Shown: positions 1 to 10,049 of the stretch, in pieces
How the letters are laid out: every line of letters begins with the position of its first letter
How positions within the stretch are numbered: position 1 is the first letter of the stretch
Assembly (NCBI GenBank): GCA_000695325.1
Contig: AVPN01000069.1
Location: 93,433-119,571 of the forward strand
Length of the DNA: 26,139 bases
Reading direction: 5' to 3'
Source of the DNA: Pleurobrachia bachei
Taxonomy: Eukaryota > Ctenophora > Tentaculata > Cydippida > Pleurobrachiidae
The notes under the pieces: generated by a model
Databases searched by the model: none
What the model was told of the DNA's origin: nothing
What the model saw: only the letters and a program-made list of their open reading frames with translations
Translations under genes and position numbers: made by a program

Positions 1-52
<52 letters not shown>

Positions 53-58
53 TCTCGT
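1..58. repeat. CT microsatellite
   Basis: Nearly pure (TC)n tract with a few TTT and CCC interruptions at the left edge. It is low-complexity sequence with no coding signal. From here to about 600 I see AT-rich intron-like sequence and no exon I can support. Confidence 0.95.
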
Positions 59-632
59 TTTTTTTCTATCTCTCTCTTGACTCTTGCCCTCCCTAACACA
101 TGATGTAAGTGACTAATTATTTCTAGTACCTTTGATCAGCCACTTTAGAGTTTAGCACACGACTTGAACATCGATTTGGTTGCCTAGCTAGACTGTTTCG
201 GGTTAGAACATAATATCGATTTAGTTTTGCTTTGATATTATAGATCCCAACCATATGCCACATTAATGATCAATCGTGATAATGGCCATGGGTCTAACTT
301 CAAACGATACTCTGTTTAAATTATTGTTTATTTTCCTGTTTAAACTGTTAGATCTCAAGTTGAGATTCTTAACCTATACTTATTATCACTAGTATATAAC
401 CCCAAAGTAATAATATACTCCTAACCAACCAACTAAACCCCTGTTTTTCGTAGCAACGTTATGTCATGTGTCCTGCATCCCTAATCAGCCCGGGACCATA
501 AGAAGAAAAAGAGAAGAAAAAGAGATAAACCATGTCTAATGGTATTTACCTAACAACGTCCATACCCGTTCATACGACGGAAGACATTGATCGATATGTA
601 AGTACTTAGTTCATTCTTTGTTTTTTGGGCAG

Positions 633-827
633 CTGGGATCAAGTGTTTTTAGGGTCTACAAACTGTATACACGGATGGGGGCTGGGAGAGGGAAGGCAGA
701 TTCCAATTATTACTGTTATCTCTCATTTGATTTGCACCCTCCTCAACGAAGGGGAGGGCAGTACATTGGTACGGGGCGGTGTGTCCCTTTCACATATTTA
801 GCGGCACGTGTGGAGGCCACTTGTGCA
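633..827 (+). CDS. possible upstream exon of the EGF/transmembrane gene
   Basis: Candidate internal exon only. A good acceptor (T-rich tract then GGGCAG) ends at 632. A GT donor candidate (GCA|GTAACA) lies at 828. The interval is 195 nt, open in one frame, and phase 0 at both ends, which fits the phase-0 start of the exon at 964. The translation contains three cysteines (YYCYL, GRCVPF, EATCA), so it could be part of an extracellular domain, but I recognise no family. The frame closes at 855-857 if the donor is not used. It may be a chance open frame. Confidence 0.33.
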
Positions 828-963
828 GTAACAGTACTAGAGCCCTCTTTATATTAACTAGTGCCCCCACTCAAATTGGTAGTCGGTAAATGAGATGGGA
901 TATAAGATACAATAGTCACGTTGTACTCAAATATAATCTAACACCCCCTCTTCTTCTTCTCAG

Positions 964-2005
964 AGTTGCTTTAGCTACTGTAAGAATGGTGGAAAGTGTT
1001 CCATGACTGGTCCCCGAGGTAGTGCAGTGTGTTTCTGTACCAGCGAGTTCCGAGGTGAACGGTGCGATGAAGAAGTGCTCTGGATAGAGTTTTTGGTACA
1101 AGATGGCCGATGTAAGTTATTTCCGCAAAATATATTTTATCTTTGCTAACCCAAACATATTACAATCCTTCCTGTAAGATGTCACTAGTTCATACCCTCT
1201 TTCCAGTGACTGATAATGGACTTTTGGCGGTTTTGTTCTTTTCATTTGTGTTTGCTTTCCTGGTCGCCGGATACGTAGTCTTCAGAATACGGTGAGTCAA
1301 CATTTTTGAGGGAGAAAGAGAGGGAGAGAGAGGGAGAGAGAAAGAGAGGGAGAGACACGGTGTGAAATGGAGAGAGGAAAAAAAAGATAAATGATTTGAA
1401 TACAGACTGTAGTAATCCATTGGGCCTGGCTGTAATTGCATTTAACCCAACATCATCATATTTTCAGGCAATCTCGAAAAAAGACGGAACAAAAAAGCAG
1501 TTTTGTCGAAAATACCAATCCCATTTTTGATGAGGTAAAAACCAACACTTTAACAATTATATGCCCCTTTTTATAGAACCTGTTAAAATTAGTGTTCATT
1601 TAACACCAGTCTCTTCATGACTTTACAGTTTTAACTGCAGTTGCATAAAACCATCAGTAGCATTGGAGCATTTAATACCATCGATGGTCGACCTCTATTA
1701 TTCATATCGATTGTAGATTTATCAATGTCAAATTGTTCGGCTATCAAATTGTTAAATACGGGGGCGCCCCAAGTCTCCCTCATTTTAACCCCAACTCCCC
1801 CTACCATCAGGTAACATCAAATGAGAAATTGTTAGTATACAGGGTAACAAGTGGACCCTCTCACACCTCCAACTCCCCCGGTCCACCTCCCTGCTCACCC
1901 CAACCCCAGGGCATCTGTTACCTAGTCCCAACATCACCCGATCCTGAGTGGCAGGATTACCATAACCCGGGTTACCGAAACAGTTTCGTGGATCTGCCGG
2001 TGTAG
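964..2005 (+). CDS. C-terminal exons of an EGF-domain type I membrane receptor (LRP/LDLR-like tail)
   Basis: Four exons, 964-1111, 1207-1291, 1468-1534 and 1811-2005, join in frame (phases 1, 2, 0) with canonical GT-AG introns. The first encodes a six-cysteine EGF module (CFSYCKNGGKC, then CFC, then FRGERC). The second encodes a single hydrophobic membrane helix (GLLAVLFFSFVFAFLVAGYV) followed by basic residues (RQSRKK), the stop-transfer end of a type I protein. The third has NTNPIFDE, an NPxF motif. The last has a Pro/Ser-rich stretch, then HNPGY and the stop. NPxY/NPxF motifs in such tails bind PTB adaptors and direct clathrin endocytosis, as in the LDL-receptor/LRP family. That assignment is by architecture only, because the ectodomain lies outside the window. 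The gene converges on the MAST gene, and its final exon is partly duplicated at 6786-6884. Confidence 0.8.
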
Positions 2006-2080
2006 TTGGGGGCATAGCGGAGTCCATAGGATCCCATAACACGAACACAAGAGAGTGAGAAAAATGCACAGTCATTATGT

Positions 2081-2117
2081 GAATTGGTGAGAGAATTGGT
2101 GAGAGAATTGGTGAGAG
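2081..2117 (+). repeat. 13-bp tandem repeat (GAATTGGTGAGAG) x3
   Basis: Three near-perfect units of GAATTGGTGAGAG in the 3' flank of the receptor gene. Unit B keeps about one and a half units before the sequence switches to the parallel complement at 6977. Confidence 0.85.
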
Positions 2118-3447
2118 ATGTGGTGGAAAATAAGGGGGTACAGAGGATATTATGATGGTGCACACTGTGTAAAAAGACAGAAATCAGTGTGAGAAAACCT
2201 GGTGTAGCGAGAGAGAAGTTGAGTTTTTGTGTATTTAGAGCTTCTGACTAAGGTTCGCAGAAACAATAAGGGACGGAGAGAAAGAAGAGAATGTGTAGTG
2301 TATACAGCAGGAAGAGATATGGAGAGAGAGACAGGTTTAAAAACACCGAGAAAAAGATTTGAAAGTTAATTAATTTATAAATCTTGTTATAGTTATAGTG
2401 TTCTTGATATATAACTATAATAGCTCTTAACGTTGAACGATGCTTTATTAGAGAACACGACAGTGTTATGTTGATGAAAATGTTATTTGAAAACTATTAA
2501 GTAAGGGATTTTAAAATATATATTCCCTTATTTAATTTAATATATATCAGCTGAGAGAGCACACCCAATGGACAGTTGTGAATCAGTGATGTATGTATTT
2601 TAATATGGTGTAACACATACTGGCTAGAATAATATCTGAATTCTGAGTTTTTTTACCAAAACACAAACCAGCAGGAGCGAGCAGAGAGAAAGACACGACT
2701 TTATAATAACCATTTTTTCTAACACCTTGTTAACATTTTCTTGTATTAAAGAGCATTTTCGTAATTCGAAGTGTTAACATATATTCATACGCTATATATT
2801 TTGCCACAAATCTTGGTGTCTAACTTTTTCATTTGGTCCTCTCCGGAGAATCCAGTATGTAACGTAACGCGCGCACGCCGAACGGTTATTTTCAGTGAAT
2901 CTTCGCGCGCACGACTGGTTCTCGTGCAGGAGAACCTTGAACAGCTCTGTGGGATCCCTGTCTCGTGCAGGAGAACCTTGAACAGCTGTGTGGGATCCGT
3001 CCTGTGGTGCCCGATCAATATCCGGGCTGGTATCATGGCAACTGGTGCCCTGATTAGATACCACAGCGATGCAGGAGCCCTTTTTCGGCAGCTATATTCG
3101 GCTACCATACTGGCAGTGAAGAACTGTTTGGAAAGATTTCAAAGGCCCTTGCAGCGGCGCCAGACTGGCCACACCAAATTGGGCACAGATCACTCTGTTC
3201 ACAAGGGCAGACTGGTTTACATGGTTCATTAGAATCCACAAGCATACACCATGGTTCCAATTGGAAAGTGGAGAGGGAGATATAGGGGAGAGAGGAAGAT
3301 AGACGGGAAGTAATTCCGCCAATCGACCAACAAATAGTAGCCGGAGATTTTCATTGCTCATGTTTATAGCCAAGACCTGTGTCTTCCTTTTAGTACAAAT
3401 GGAAAAGGCGTTGTTTTATTTGTAGAATGACAGCACACAAGGCTGCT

Positions 3448-3466
3448 AATAAATAAAAGCTTTATT
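3448..3466. promoter_or_regulatory. candidate bidirectional poly(A) signal between convergent genes (copy A)
   Basis: Two overlapping AATAAA hexamers read on + (3448-3453 and 3452-3457), and TTTATT at 3461-3466 gives AATAAA on -. Together they form the near-palindrome AATAAAAGCTTTATT. It sits between the receptor stop (2005, +) and the orphan MAST stop (4620, -), so one element could end both transcripts. The same motif occurs at 8502-8520 and 9859-9877. Use as a poly(A) signal is inferred from the motif and its position. Confidence 0.5.
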
Positions 3467-3478
3467 GACAAAACAGGG

Positions 3479-3821
3479 GGACCGTAAATCTATATCGTCC
3501 TCAATTCGGATAGGGGAACACCATTTCAAGCAGGAACCGACCGGCACAAGTAAACAACCAATAAGAACTCGTTATTCAGGTCACGTGACTGGTTATCAGC
3601 CAATCAGGGACCAGTATTTCCTGATTCGGTCGGTTTCCTGATTTCAAGTCAGTTATATCTGTTAGAATACCGTTCAATCACACCAGTCCTTTCTCGCTCT
3701 GCTCAATTTGATGAGCAAAGAAAGGGTATGGTGTGAATAACTCGGAACAGCTTTAGAATAACAAACACCACAAAAAACTCCAAACATCATCTTTCCAAAG
3801 AGGGTGCTTGATTTACGGTCC
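3479..3821. mobile_element. about 340-bp element with 12-bp terminal inverted repeats (copy A)
   Basis: GGACCGTAAATC at 3479-3490 and its exact reverse complement GATTTACGGTCC at 3810-3821 bound the segment. The same pair recurs at 8533-8544/8881-8892 and 9890-9901/10239-10250 in unit B. It contains no coding sequence and encloses the smaller 110-bp MITE at 3531-3640. The internal copies move with the surrounding duplication, so independent mobility is not shown. It may be a MITE or a chance inverted repeat. Confidence 0.4.
3531..3640. mobile_element. 110-bp MITE-like element, copy 1
   Basis: Terminal inverted repeats CAGGAACCGACC / GGTCGGTTTCCTG enclose about 85 bp. The core carries the palindrome GTCACGTGAC, paired CCAATCAG/CCAATAAG boxes and GGGACCAGTATTTCC. 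There is no coding capacity. It occurs five times here: 3531-3640, 8584-8691, 9941-10049, 18409-18513 and 20412-20509. The first three lie in units A and B. The last two lie in a MAST intron in a different sequence context, which shows it as an independent dispersed unit. The superfamily is not identified, and I could not define a target-site duplication. Confidence 0.7.
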
Positions 3822-4619
3822 ACTGAGCACATATCGCTTACAAATAACAAACAGATTACGAGGGAGCTTGAGTTTTATCTAACCGTTCTCTCTCTCTCTC
3901 TTTTCTTACAACATCAAAAACAAAAACATGTTATGCGACACACTGTGTTACACTGGGTAAGAAAGAGAGTATCCTGTGTGTTTCTCACTGAGATTCTCAG
4001 TCGATAATTCTGATCATCTCTCCATATTTGATACACAACTTTTAGCCTTTGTACATAAAAAAGAAAACCTTGGCCGTTGGAAAAACAGCGAGATGGTATT
4101 TCAAAAAGCGCCCGAAAAACAAAACAAATAGCGCATTTCTGAACCGCTCTACACACACAAACTCAAAATTGGCCCGCCAACTTTTCACACACACTCACAC
4201 ACATACAGAACACGGGGCGGTGAAACTGCTAACGAACATCTGATGATTAAAAATAAGTCCGACGATAGAAAATATCAGGCACCATAGAAGCTGAAAACCC
4301 CTTCCCCAATTCCAAAACAGTTTACAGATATCCCTATTTCGGTGTCGTATATATTCTTACTTCTTAACAGCATTTAATTTTCATATAAATCATTTACAAG
4401 CTGTCCATTTTCAACAGGGAGTGTTTGAGGACATACAACTAAATCTGTTAAAAAGATGGATCCATTTGTTGCTCAACAAGGCACCATTTAAGACCCTCAG
4501 CTCTTTCAGCCCCATTGTATAATTCTCTGCCTGATATATCTCTCTCGTAGTAGAGTCCATACCACACACATGGCACTTACGATTCTTTTAACACAACAAA
4601 AAACAACAAAAAATAATTT

Positions 4620-6768
4620 TTACAAAACGTCTTTATCATCACTATACCCCTGTACCCAACTCTTCTTCCTCTCCCTACTGCTAATTGAGGGACCGGGTAT
4701 GGTTGAGGGGTGTCTTCGTGACGTTACCGGGCTGCTGACTTTGGAGGTGTGCTTTCTGCAGGGGACGGGTGATACTGGCACTGTAGTTGTTGGGGTGGCG
4801 TTCTGAGGGGTGAAGCAGCTGTGCAGCTCTGTTAGCATTCTACAATACACGGACAACACAACATGGGACAGAAGAGAGTTTATAATGCAGAGATAAGAGT
4901 TTTTGCAATCTATTTAATTGAAGAGAGATAAGGAAATCAGGAAATCAAGAATCATTTCATGGCGCATGCAAAATTTAACATTGAATGGAACTTGACACAA
5001 CACTAACACTGTTTTTGGAAAATATCGAACACTGGTACAGTTCACACGCGTACAGTTACACTTTACACCAAAACCAGAGCGTATCTAGCAAAGCAGTTGG
5101 GTGTTTTTGTGGGACTAACTAACCTTGGAAAGACCAGAGAGGCTCTGGGTCCGGGGATGTGTCACATGGAGGGTTTTCTGACTGTTTGTTCGGGCTGGGG
5201 TTGTTTTCCTTTCACCCGTGGTGGTCGTTCCATCTCCAAAGTAGCAATTGTGGCCGATAGGGGAGGGTGTTCGGGCGAGGGGCGATACTGGTACTACGAA
5301 GTTATTTGAGGGTCGCCGCCTGCAGAAATACACAGAGTTTAGATCAGGGATCAGTCTGTTACAGCTCATCCCAAAGAACATTATGTTTAGGGATTATTCA
5401 TCCTGGTTACCATGGTTACCATGGCAATGTGGACTCACCTAAATCTGTGTTTGAATGGTTTATTATGTTTTACAACAGCCGAAGCACCCTCAGTAGTTCC
5501 ATCCCCTCCTGCACTGGCCGGTATGGAAGGGGCGGAGCTGGGATCAACAAATAGTTGGTGTCCCTGTACCACTAACGATTCCTGTTCTCCACCACTCTTA
5601 TCGCTGTCACTGTTTTGCTCTGGGAGAGAGGGGGGTATGTTTTTAGGGAGGCAATTGTATAGTGGATTGAACAGTAAATATATTTGAGAGGAATAGGAAC
5701 ATGATAGGACAAGAGACCAGTGACCAGGGAATTTGCTGAGCTGTCCAGTTACCCCTCCTTTTGCATTCTCATACGCTTTTAGCAAGTTAAAGTGATCCGA
5801 TGACGCGGGGGGAGGGGGGTTGGGGGGACGACACTGAAAGGGGTGCTTTCGTAACCTTTTGTCACGAGCTAGTAGCATGAGAATGATCATGCATGATTAA
5901 TATTAGGGTGCTGCTCAACAATGATGCTTTAGAAAGACGGTGTTAACTGTTAGGACTAGGAGAATCTTAGTCATGAAAGGATGGAAGGACAGTGAGGATT
6001 ACTTTATTTGATATGTACTAAGATACCATTTTTTGATTGAGTCGTTTTAGAATTGAGGGTGTGACAAGATAGAAGAAACATTTTAAGGAAGCACAGAAAG
6101 TGATTGGAACCTAGTTTTGTATGACAGATATGGGGTATGATGACAAGTTTAGAAACCAATCAATAATCCTATCAATATATTATAATTGACAAGTTCTAAT
6201 AGGGTCCTCACAGTCTCTCTCTAACTCTCTCTTAACTTACTTTCCCGCGTTTTTGAGCGACTGAGATGTAGAAAACGTTCCATTGAAACGCTCGCAGTAG
6301 TAGCATGGGTCGCCCTCTTGAAGAAAGAGCTCTGCCGCTTCTTTTTCTTATTTCTCCTATATGAAGGGAATTTGGTGAGTTAGATTACAAAAAGGAGGGT
6401 GTTCCTACTGTCAGCAAAACATCAGAGCACTCTTTTGAAATCAAGAGAGGTACTCCATAAAACAACTGGAACCTACCTAGTAGAACGTTTCCGTTTTTCA
6501 ATACAGGTATCACTAAGGTTCAGCACCTTCAGTTCAACCTGCTCCACAGAATTCCTAATTATATCAGCCAGGTCCTTATGAGATAGCGGGTTAGCAGGGA
6601 TACCATTAACAGCCACGATAAGATCATCTTGTCGGAGTCCTGCTTCAGCTGCTGCTCCACCCCTCACCACCTCAGGTACAAAGTGGCGGATTGTGATTTC
6701 TGGTTGTCCTGATTTACCGGGGCCTTCAACTCGGATTAGAGTGAGCGTGAAACCGTAACCCTTGCCTT
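4620..6768 (-). CDS. orphan duplicated 3' exon cassette of MAST (PDZ plus C-terminal tail)
   Basis: Five exons on - repeat the last five MAST exons: 6768-6477 (PDZ), 6356-6241, 5619-5439, 5319-5124 and 4802-4620 (stop TAA). All splice signals and phases match the unit B copies. The PDZ translation is the same as in unit B, from GKGYGFTLTLIRVEG to RKRSTR. Later exons carry KKRQSSFFKR, a MAST-type VSPLARTPSP motif and the end SDDKDVL. By hand count the first four exons differ from unit B at about 55 silent sites and one replacement (Ile/Thr). The last exon has one extra Thr codon. No kinase exons sit directly upstream: the copy starts 18 nt before the PDZ exon, so only a short acceptor tract remains. 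It could be an alternative 3' end of the main gene, reached by skipping the unit B exons, or the other haplotype. Confidence 0.85.
5691..6240. other. intron-like sequence of the orphan cassette
   Basis: This stretch lies between cassette exons 6356-6241 and 5619-5439. It is diverged and indel-rich against unit B (about 12100-12680). It includes C-rich and G-rich runs near 5800-5830 and a frame on - that is open only in unit A. I see no further exon. Confidence 0.6.
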
Positions 6769-6785
6769 CTGTGGAGGGGGGGGGA

Positions 6786-6884
6786 CAGGGCATCTGTTAC
6801 CTAGTCCCAACATCACCCGATCCTGAGTGGCAGGATTACCATAACCCGGGTTACCGAAACAGTTTCGTGGATCTGCCGGTGTAG
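6786..6884 (+). pseudogene. orphan copy of the receptor gene's last exon (NPGY tail)
   Basis: This interval repeats 1907-2005 without a visible change: CYLVPTSPDPEWQDY, then HNPGYRNSFVDLPV and stop. It lacks the first half of the exon and its acceptor, and none of the upstream receptor exons follow it. It directly abuts the acceptor of the orphan MAST PDZ exon across the A/B junction (G-run, then ACAGGG). It is therefore a by-product of the duplication and unlikely to be expressed as a receptor tail unless the junction is an assembly join. Confidence 0.82.
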
Positions 6885-6976
6885 TTGGGGGCATAGCGGA
6901 GTCCATAGGATCCCAAAACACGAACACAAGAGAGTGAGACAAATGCAGTCATTATGTGAATTGGTGAGAGAATTGG

Positions 6977-7026
6977 ACTCTCTTAACCACTCTCTACACC
7001 ACCTTTTATTCCCCCATGTCTCCTAT
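6977..7026. other. 50-base parallel-complement block versus unit A (2100-2149)
   Basis: Every base is the Watson-Crick complement of the aligned unit A base, read in the same direction (50 of 50 by hand). The block starts ACTCTCTTAACC, where unit A has TGAGAGAATTGG. Normal identity ends at 6976, and no complement relation continues after 7026. It is not an inverted repeat, because reversing the order destroys the match. Confidence 0.92.
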
Positions 7027-7673
7027 CAATGATGTGTAAAAAGACAGAAATCAAGTCAGTGTGAGAAAACCTGGTGTAGAGAGAGGAGTTAAGAAAACGA
7101 ACTCAGTTTTTGTGTATTTAGAGCTTCTGACTAAGGTTCGCAGAAACAATAAGGGTCGAGAAAGAAGAGATATGTGTAGTGTATACAGCAGGACGAGAGA
7201 TAGGGAGAGAGAGAGAGACAGGTTTATAACCCGTAAAAACACCGAGAAAAAGATTTGAAAGTTAATTAATTTATAAATCTTGTTATAGTTATAGTGTTCT
7301 TGATATATAACTATAATAGCTCTTAACGTTGAACGATGCTTTATTAGAGAACACGACAGTGTTATGTTGATGAAAATGTTATTTGAAAACTATTAAGTAA
7401 GGGATTTTAAAATATATATTCCCTTATTTAATTTAATATATATCAGCTGAGAGAACACCCAATGGACAGTTGTGAATCAGTGATGTATGTATTTTAATAT
7501 GGTGTAACACATACTGGCTAGAATAATATCTGAATTCTGAGTTTTTTTACCAAAACACAAACCAGCAGGAGCGAACAGAGAGAAAGACACGACTTTATAA
7601 TAACCATTTTTTCTAACACCTTGTTAACATTTTCTTGTATTAAAGAGCATTTTCGTAATTCGAAGTGTTAACA

Positions 7674-9030
7674 TATATTCATACGCTATATATTTTGCCA
7701 CAAATCTTGGTGTCTAACTTTTTCATTTGGTCCTCTCCGGAGAATCCAGTATGTAACGTAACGCGCGCACGCCGAACGGTTATTTTCAGTGAATCTTCGC
7801 GCGCACGACTGGTTCTCGTGCAGCAGGACCTTGACTTGAGAACTGTGTTGGAGCCCTGTGCACCCTGTCAGGCCAATGCTCTGACCACAGTTCTCGCGCG
7901 CTCCGAGAATCGGGTCAGGCCAATGCTCTGACAGTGTGCACCTGAACCTTGAACAGCTCTGAGTGGGACCCCTGTGCCCGATCCGGGCATATGGGGGGCG
8001 TATCATGGCAACTGGTGTCCTGATTAGATAACACAGTGGTAAAAGAGCCCTTTTTTCGGAATCACTTTTCGGCAGCTATGGTCGGATACCATGCGTGCCA
8101 TAATGGAAGTGAAGAACTATTTGGAATGATTTCCAACCAGCTCGAACTCAAAGGCCCCTGCAGCGGCGCCAGACTGGCCACACCAAATTGGGCACAGATC
8201 ACTCTGTTCACAAGTCTCTGATATCCAGGTCAGACTGGTTTATGGGTCATTAAGATCCACAAGCATACACCATGGTTCCAATTGGAAAGTGGGAGGGAGG
8301 GAGATATAGGGGTTAGAGAAGAGAGGGAGATTTGGAGGGAGATAGACAGGAAGTAATTCAGCCAATCGACCAACAAATAATAGCTGGAGATTTTCATTGC
8401 TCATGTTTATAGCCAAGACCTGTGTCTCCCAGTACCATTATGTTTTAGTACAAATGGAAAAGGCGTTTTTTATTTGTAGAATGACAGCACACAAGGCTGC
8501 TAATAAATAAAAGCTTTATTGACAAAACAGGGGGACCGTAAATCTATCGTCCTCAATCAGGATATTAGGGGAACCATTTCAAGCAGGAACCGACCGAAAC
8601 AATAAACAACCAATAAGAACTCGTTATTTAGGTCACGTGACTGGTTATCAGCCAATCAGGGACCAGTATTTCCTGATTCGGTCGGTTCCTGATTTCAAAC
8701 CAGTTATATCTGTTAGAATACCGTTCACTCACACCAGAATTCCTTTCTTGCTCTGCTCAATTTGATGAGAGCAAAGAAAGGGTCTGCTGTGAAGTACACA
8801 ACTCGGAACAGCTTTAGAATAACAAACACCACAAAACTCCATATTAAAACACCATCTTCCTTAAAGTTAAGAGGGTGCTTGATTTACGGTCCACAGAGCA
8901 CAGATCGCTTACAAATAACAAACAGATTATACGAGGGAGTTCTCTCTCTTTCTCTCTCTTTTCTTCTTTTCTTACAACATCAAAAACAAAAACATGTTAT
9001 GCGACACACTGTGTTTCACTGGATAGGAAA
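7674..9030. repeat. inner tandem duplication within unit B, copy B1
   Basis: A 1357-bp unit repeated at 9031-10387. The copies are near identical except in the first about 120 bp, where B1 resembles unit A more closely. It contains the 3' flank sequences, one MITE (8584-8691), one bidirectional poly(A)-like motif (8502-8520) and no recognisable gene. Short open frames in it are shared between copies without family resemblance. Confidence 0.93.
8584..8691. mobile_element. 110-bp MITE-like element, copy 2
   Basis: Same terminal inverted repeats (CAGGAACCGACCGAA / TTCGGTCGGTTCCTG) and GTCACGTGAC core as the copy at 3531. It is carried inside duplication copy B1. Confidence 0.7.
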
Positions 9031-9858
9031 TATATTCATACGCTATATATTTTGCCACAAATCTTGGTGTCTAACTTTTTGCAATTTGGTCCCCCGGAGA
9101 ATCCAGTATGTAATGTAAGGCGCGCTCGCCTAACGGTTATTTTGAGTGAATCTTCGCGCGCACGACTGGTTCTCGTGCAGCAGGACCTTGACTTGAGAAC
9201 TGTGTTGGAGCCCTGTGCACCCTGTCAGGCCAATGCTCTGACCACAGTTCTCGCGCGCTCCGAGAATCGGGTCAGGCCAATGCTCTGACAGTGTGCACCT
9301 GAACCTTGAACAGCTCTGAGTGGGACCCCTGTGCCCGATCCGGGCATATGGGGGGCGTATCATGGCAACTGGTGTCCTGATTAGATAACACAGTGGTAAA
9401 AGAGCCCTTTTTTCGGAATCACTTTTCGGCAGCTATGGTCGGATACCATGCGTGCCATAATGGAAGTGAAGAACTATTTGGAATGATTTCCAACCAGCTC
9501 GAACTCAAAGGCCCCTGCAGCGGCGCCAGACTGGCCACACCAAATTGGGCACAGATCACTCTGTTCACAAGTCTCTGATATCCAGGTCAGACTGGTTTAT
9601 GGGTCATTAAGATCCACAAGCATACACCATGGTTCCAATTGGAAAGTGGGAGGGAGGGAGATATAGGGGTTAGAGAAGAGAGGGAGATTTGGAGGGAGAT
9701 AGACAGGAAGTAATTCAGCCAATCGACCAACAAATAATAGCTGGAGATTTTCATTGCTCATGTTTATAGCCAAGACCTGTGTCTCCCAGTACCATTATGT
9801 TTTAGTACAAATGGAAAAGGCGTTTTTTATTTGTAGAATGACAGCACACAAGGCTGCT

Positions 9859-9877
9859 AATAAATAAAAGCTTTATT
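9859..9877. promoter_or_regulatory. candidate bidirectional poly(A) signal (copy B2)
   Basis: AATAAA on + and TTTATT on the same stretch give poly(A) hexamers on both strands. For the main MAST gene (stop 11064, - strand) this would imply a 3' UTR of about 1.2 kb. Another identical motif lies at 8502-8520. Confidence 0.45.
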
Positions 9878-9940
9878 GACAAAACAGGGGGACCGTAAAT
9901 CTATCGTCCTCAATCAGGATATTAGGGGAACCATTTCAAG

Positions 9941-10049
9941 CAGGAACCGACCGAAACAATAAACAACCAATAAGAACTCGTTATTTAGGTCACGTGACTG
10001 GTTATCAGCCAATCAGGGACCAGTATTTCCTGAATTGGTCGGTTTCCTG
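9941..10049. mobile_element. 110-bp MITE-like element, copy 3
   Basis: Same element as at 3531 and 8584. Its right inner arm differs (GAATTGGTCGG instead of GATTCGGTCGG). Confidence 0.68.

Larger units (their letters stand above)
1907..6785. repeat. tandem segmental duplication, unit A
   Basis: Copy A of a segment repeated at 6786-about 13290 (starting offset 4879). It begins inside the last exon of the receptor gene (CAGGGCATCTG) and runs through the intergenic region. It ends just upstream of a MAST PDZ exon, inside a G-run. The block from the receptor exon to about 4870 is very similar to unit B, for example almost identical over 2371-2640. From about 5100 to 6768 the copies differ more, mostly at silent codon positions and in introns. 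It may be a true tandem duplication or two unmerged haplotypes joined end to end. Confidence 0.93.

Noticed and set aside
481-596. Exon on + between TAATCAG and GATAT|GTAAGT
   Set aside because: Splice-like ends are good but all three frames have stops.
4842-4859. Earlier acceptor for the last MAST exon (TATTGTAG)
   Set aside because: It gives the wrong phase after exon 5319-5124. The CCCCTCAG acceptor at 4804-4803 keeps the SDDKDVL frame and has CTAAC upstream.
5690-5890. Extra MAST tail exon on - (RKHPFQCRPPNPPPPASSDHF frame)
   Set aside because: Open in unit A only; unit B has a stop and deletions. No acceptor gives the needed phase, and skipping it joins the neighbouring exons in phase.
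7665-9578. Repeated short frames in unit B and its inner duplication
   Set aside because: They recur because the DNA is duplicated. They lie in 3' flanks, overlap on both strands and show no domain.
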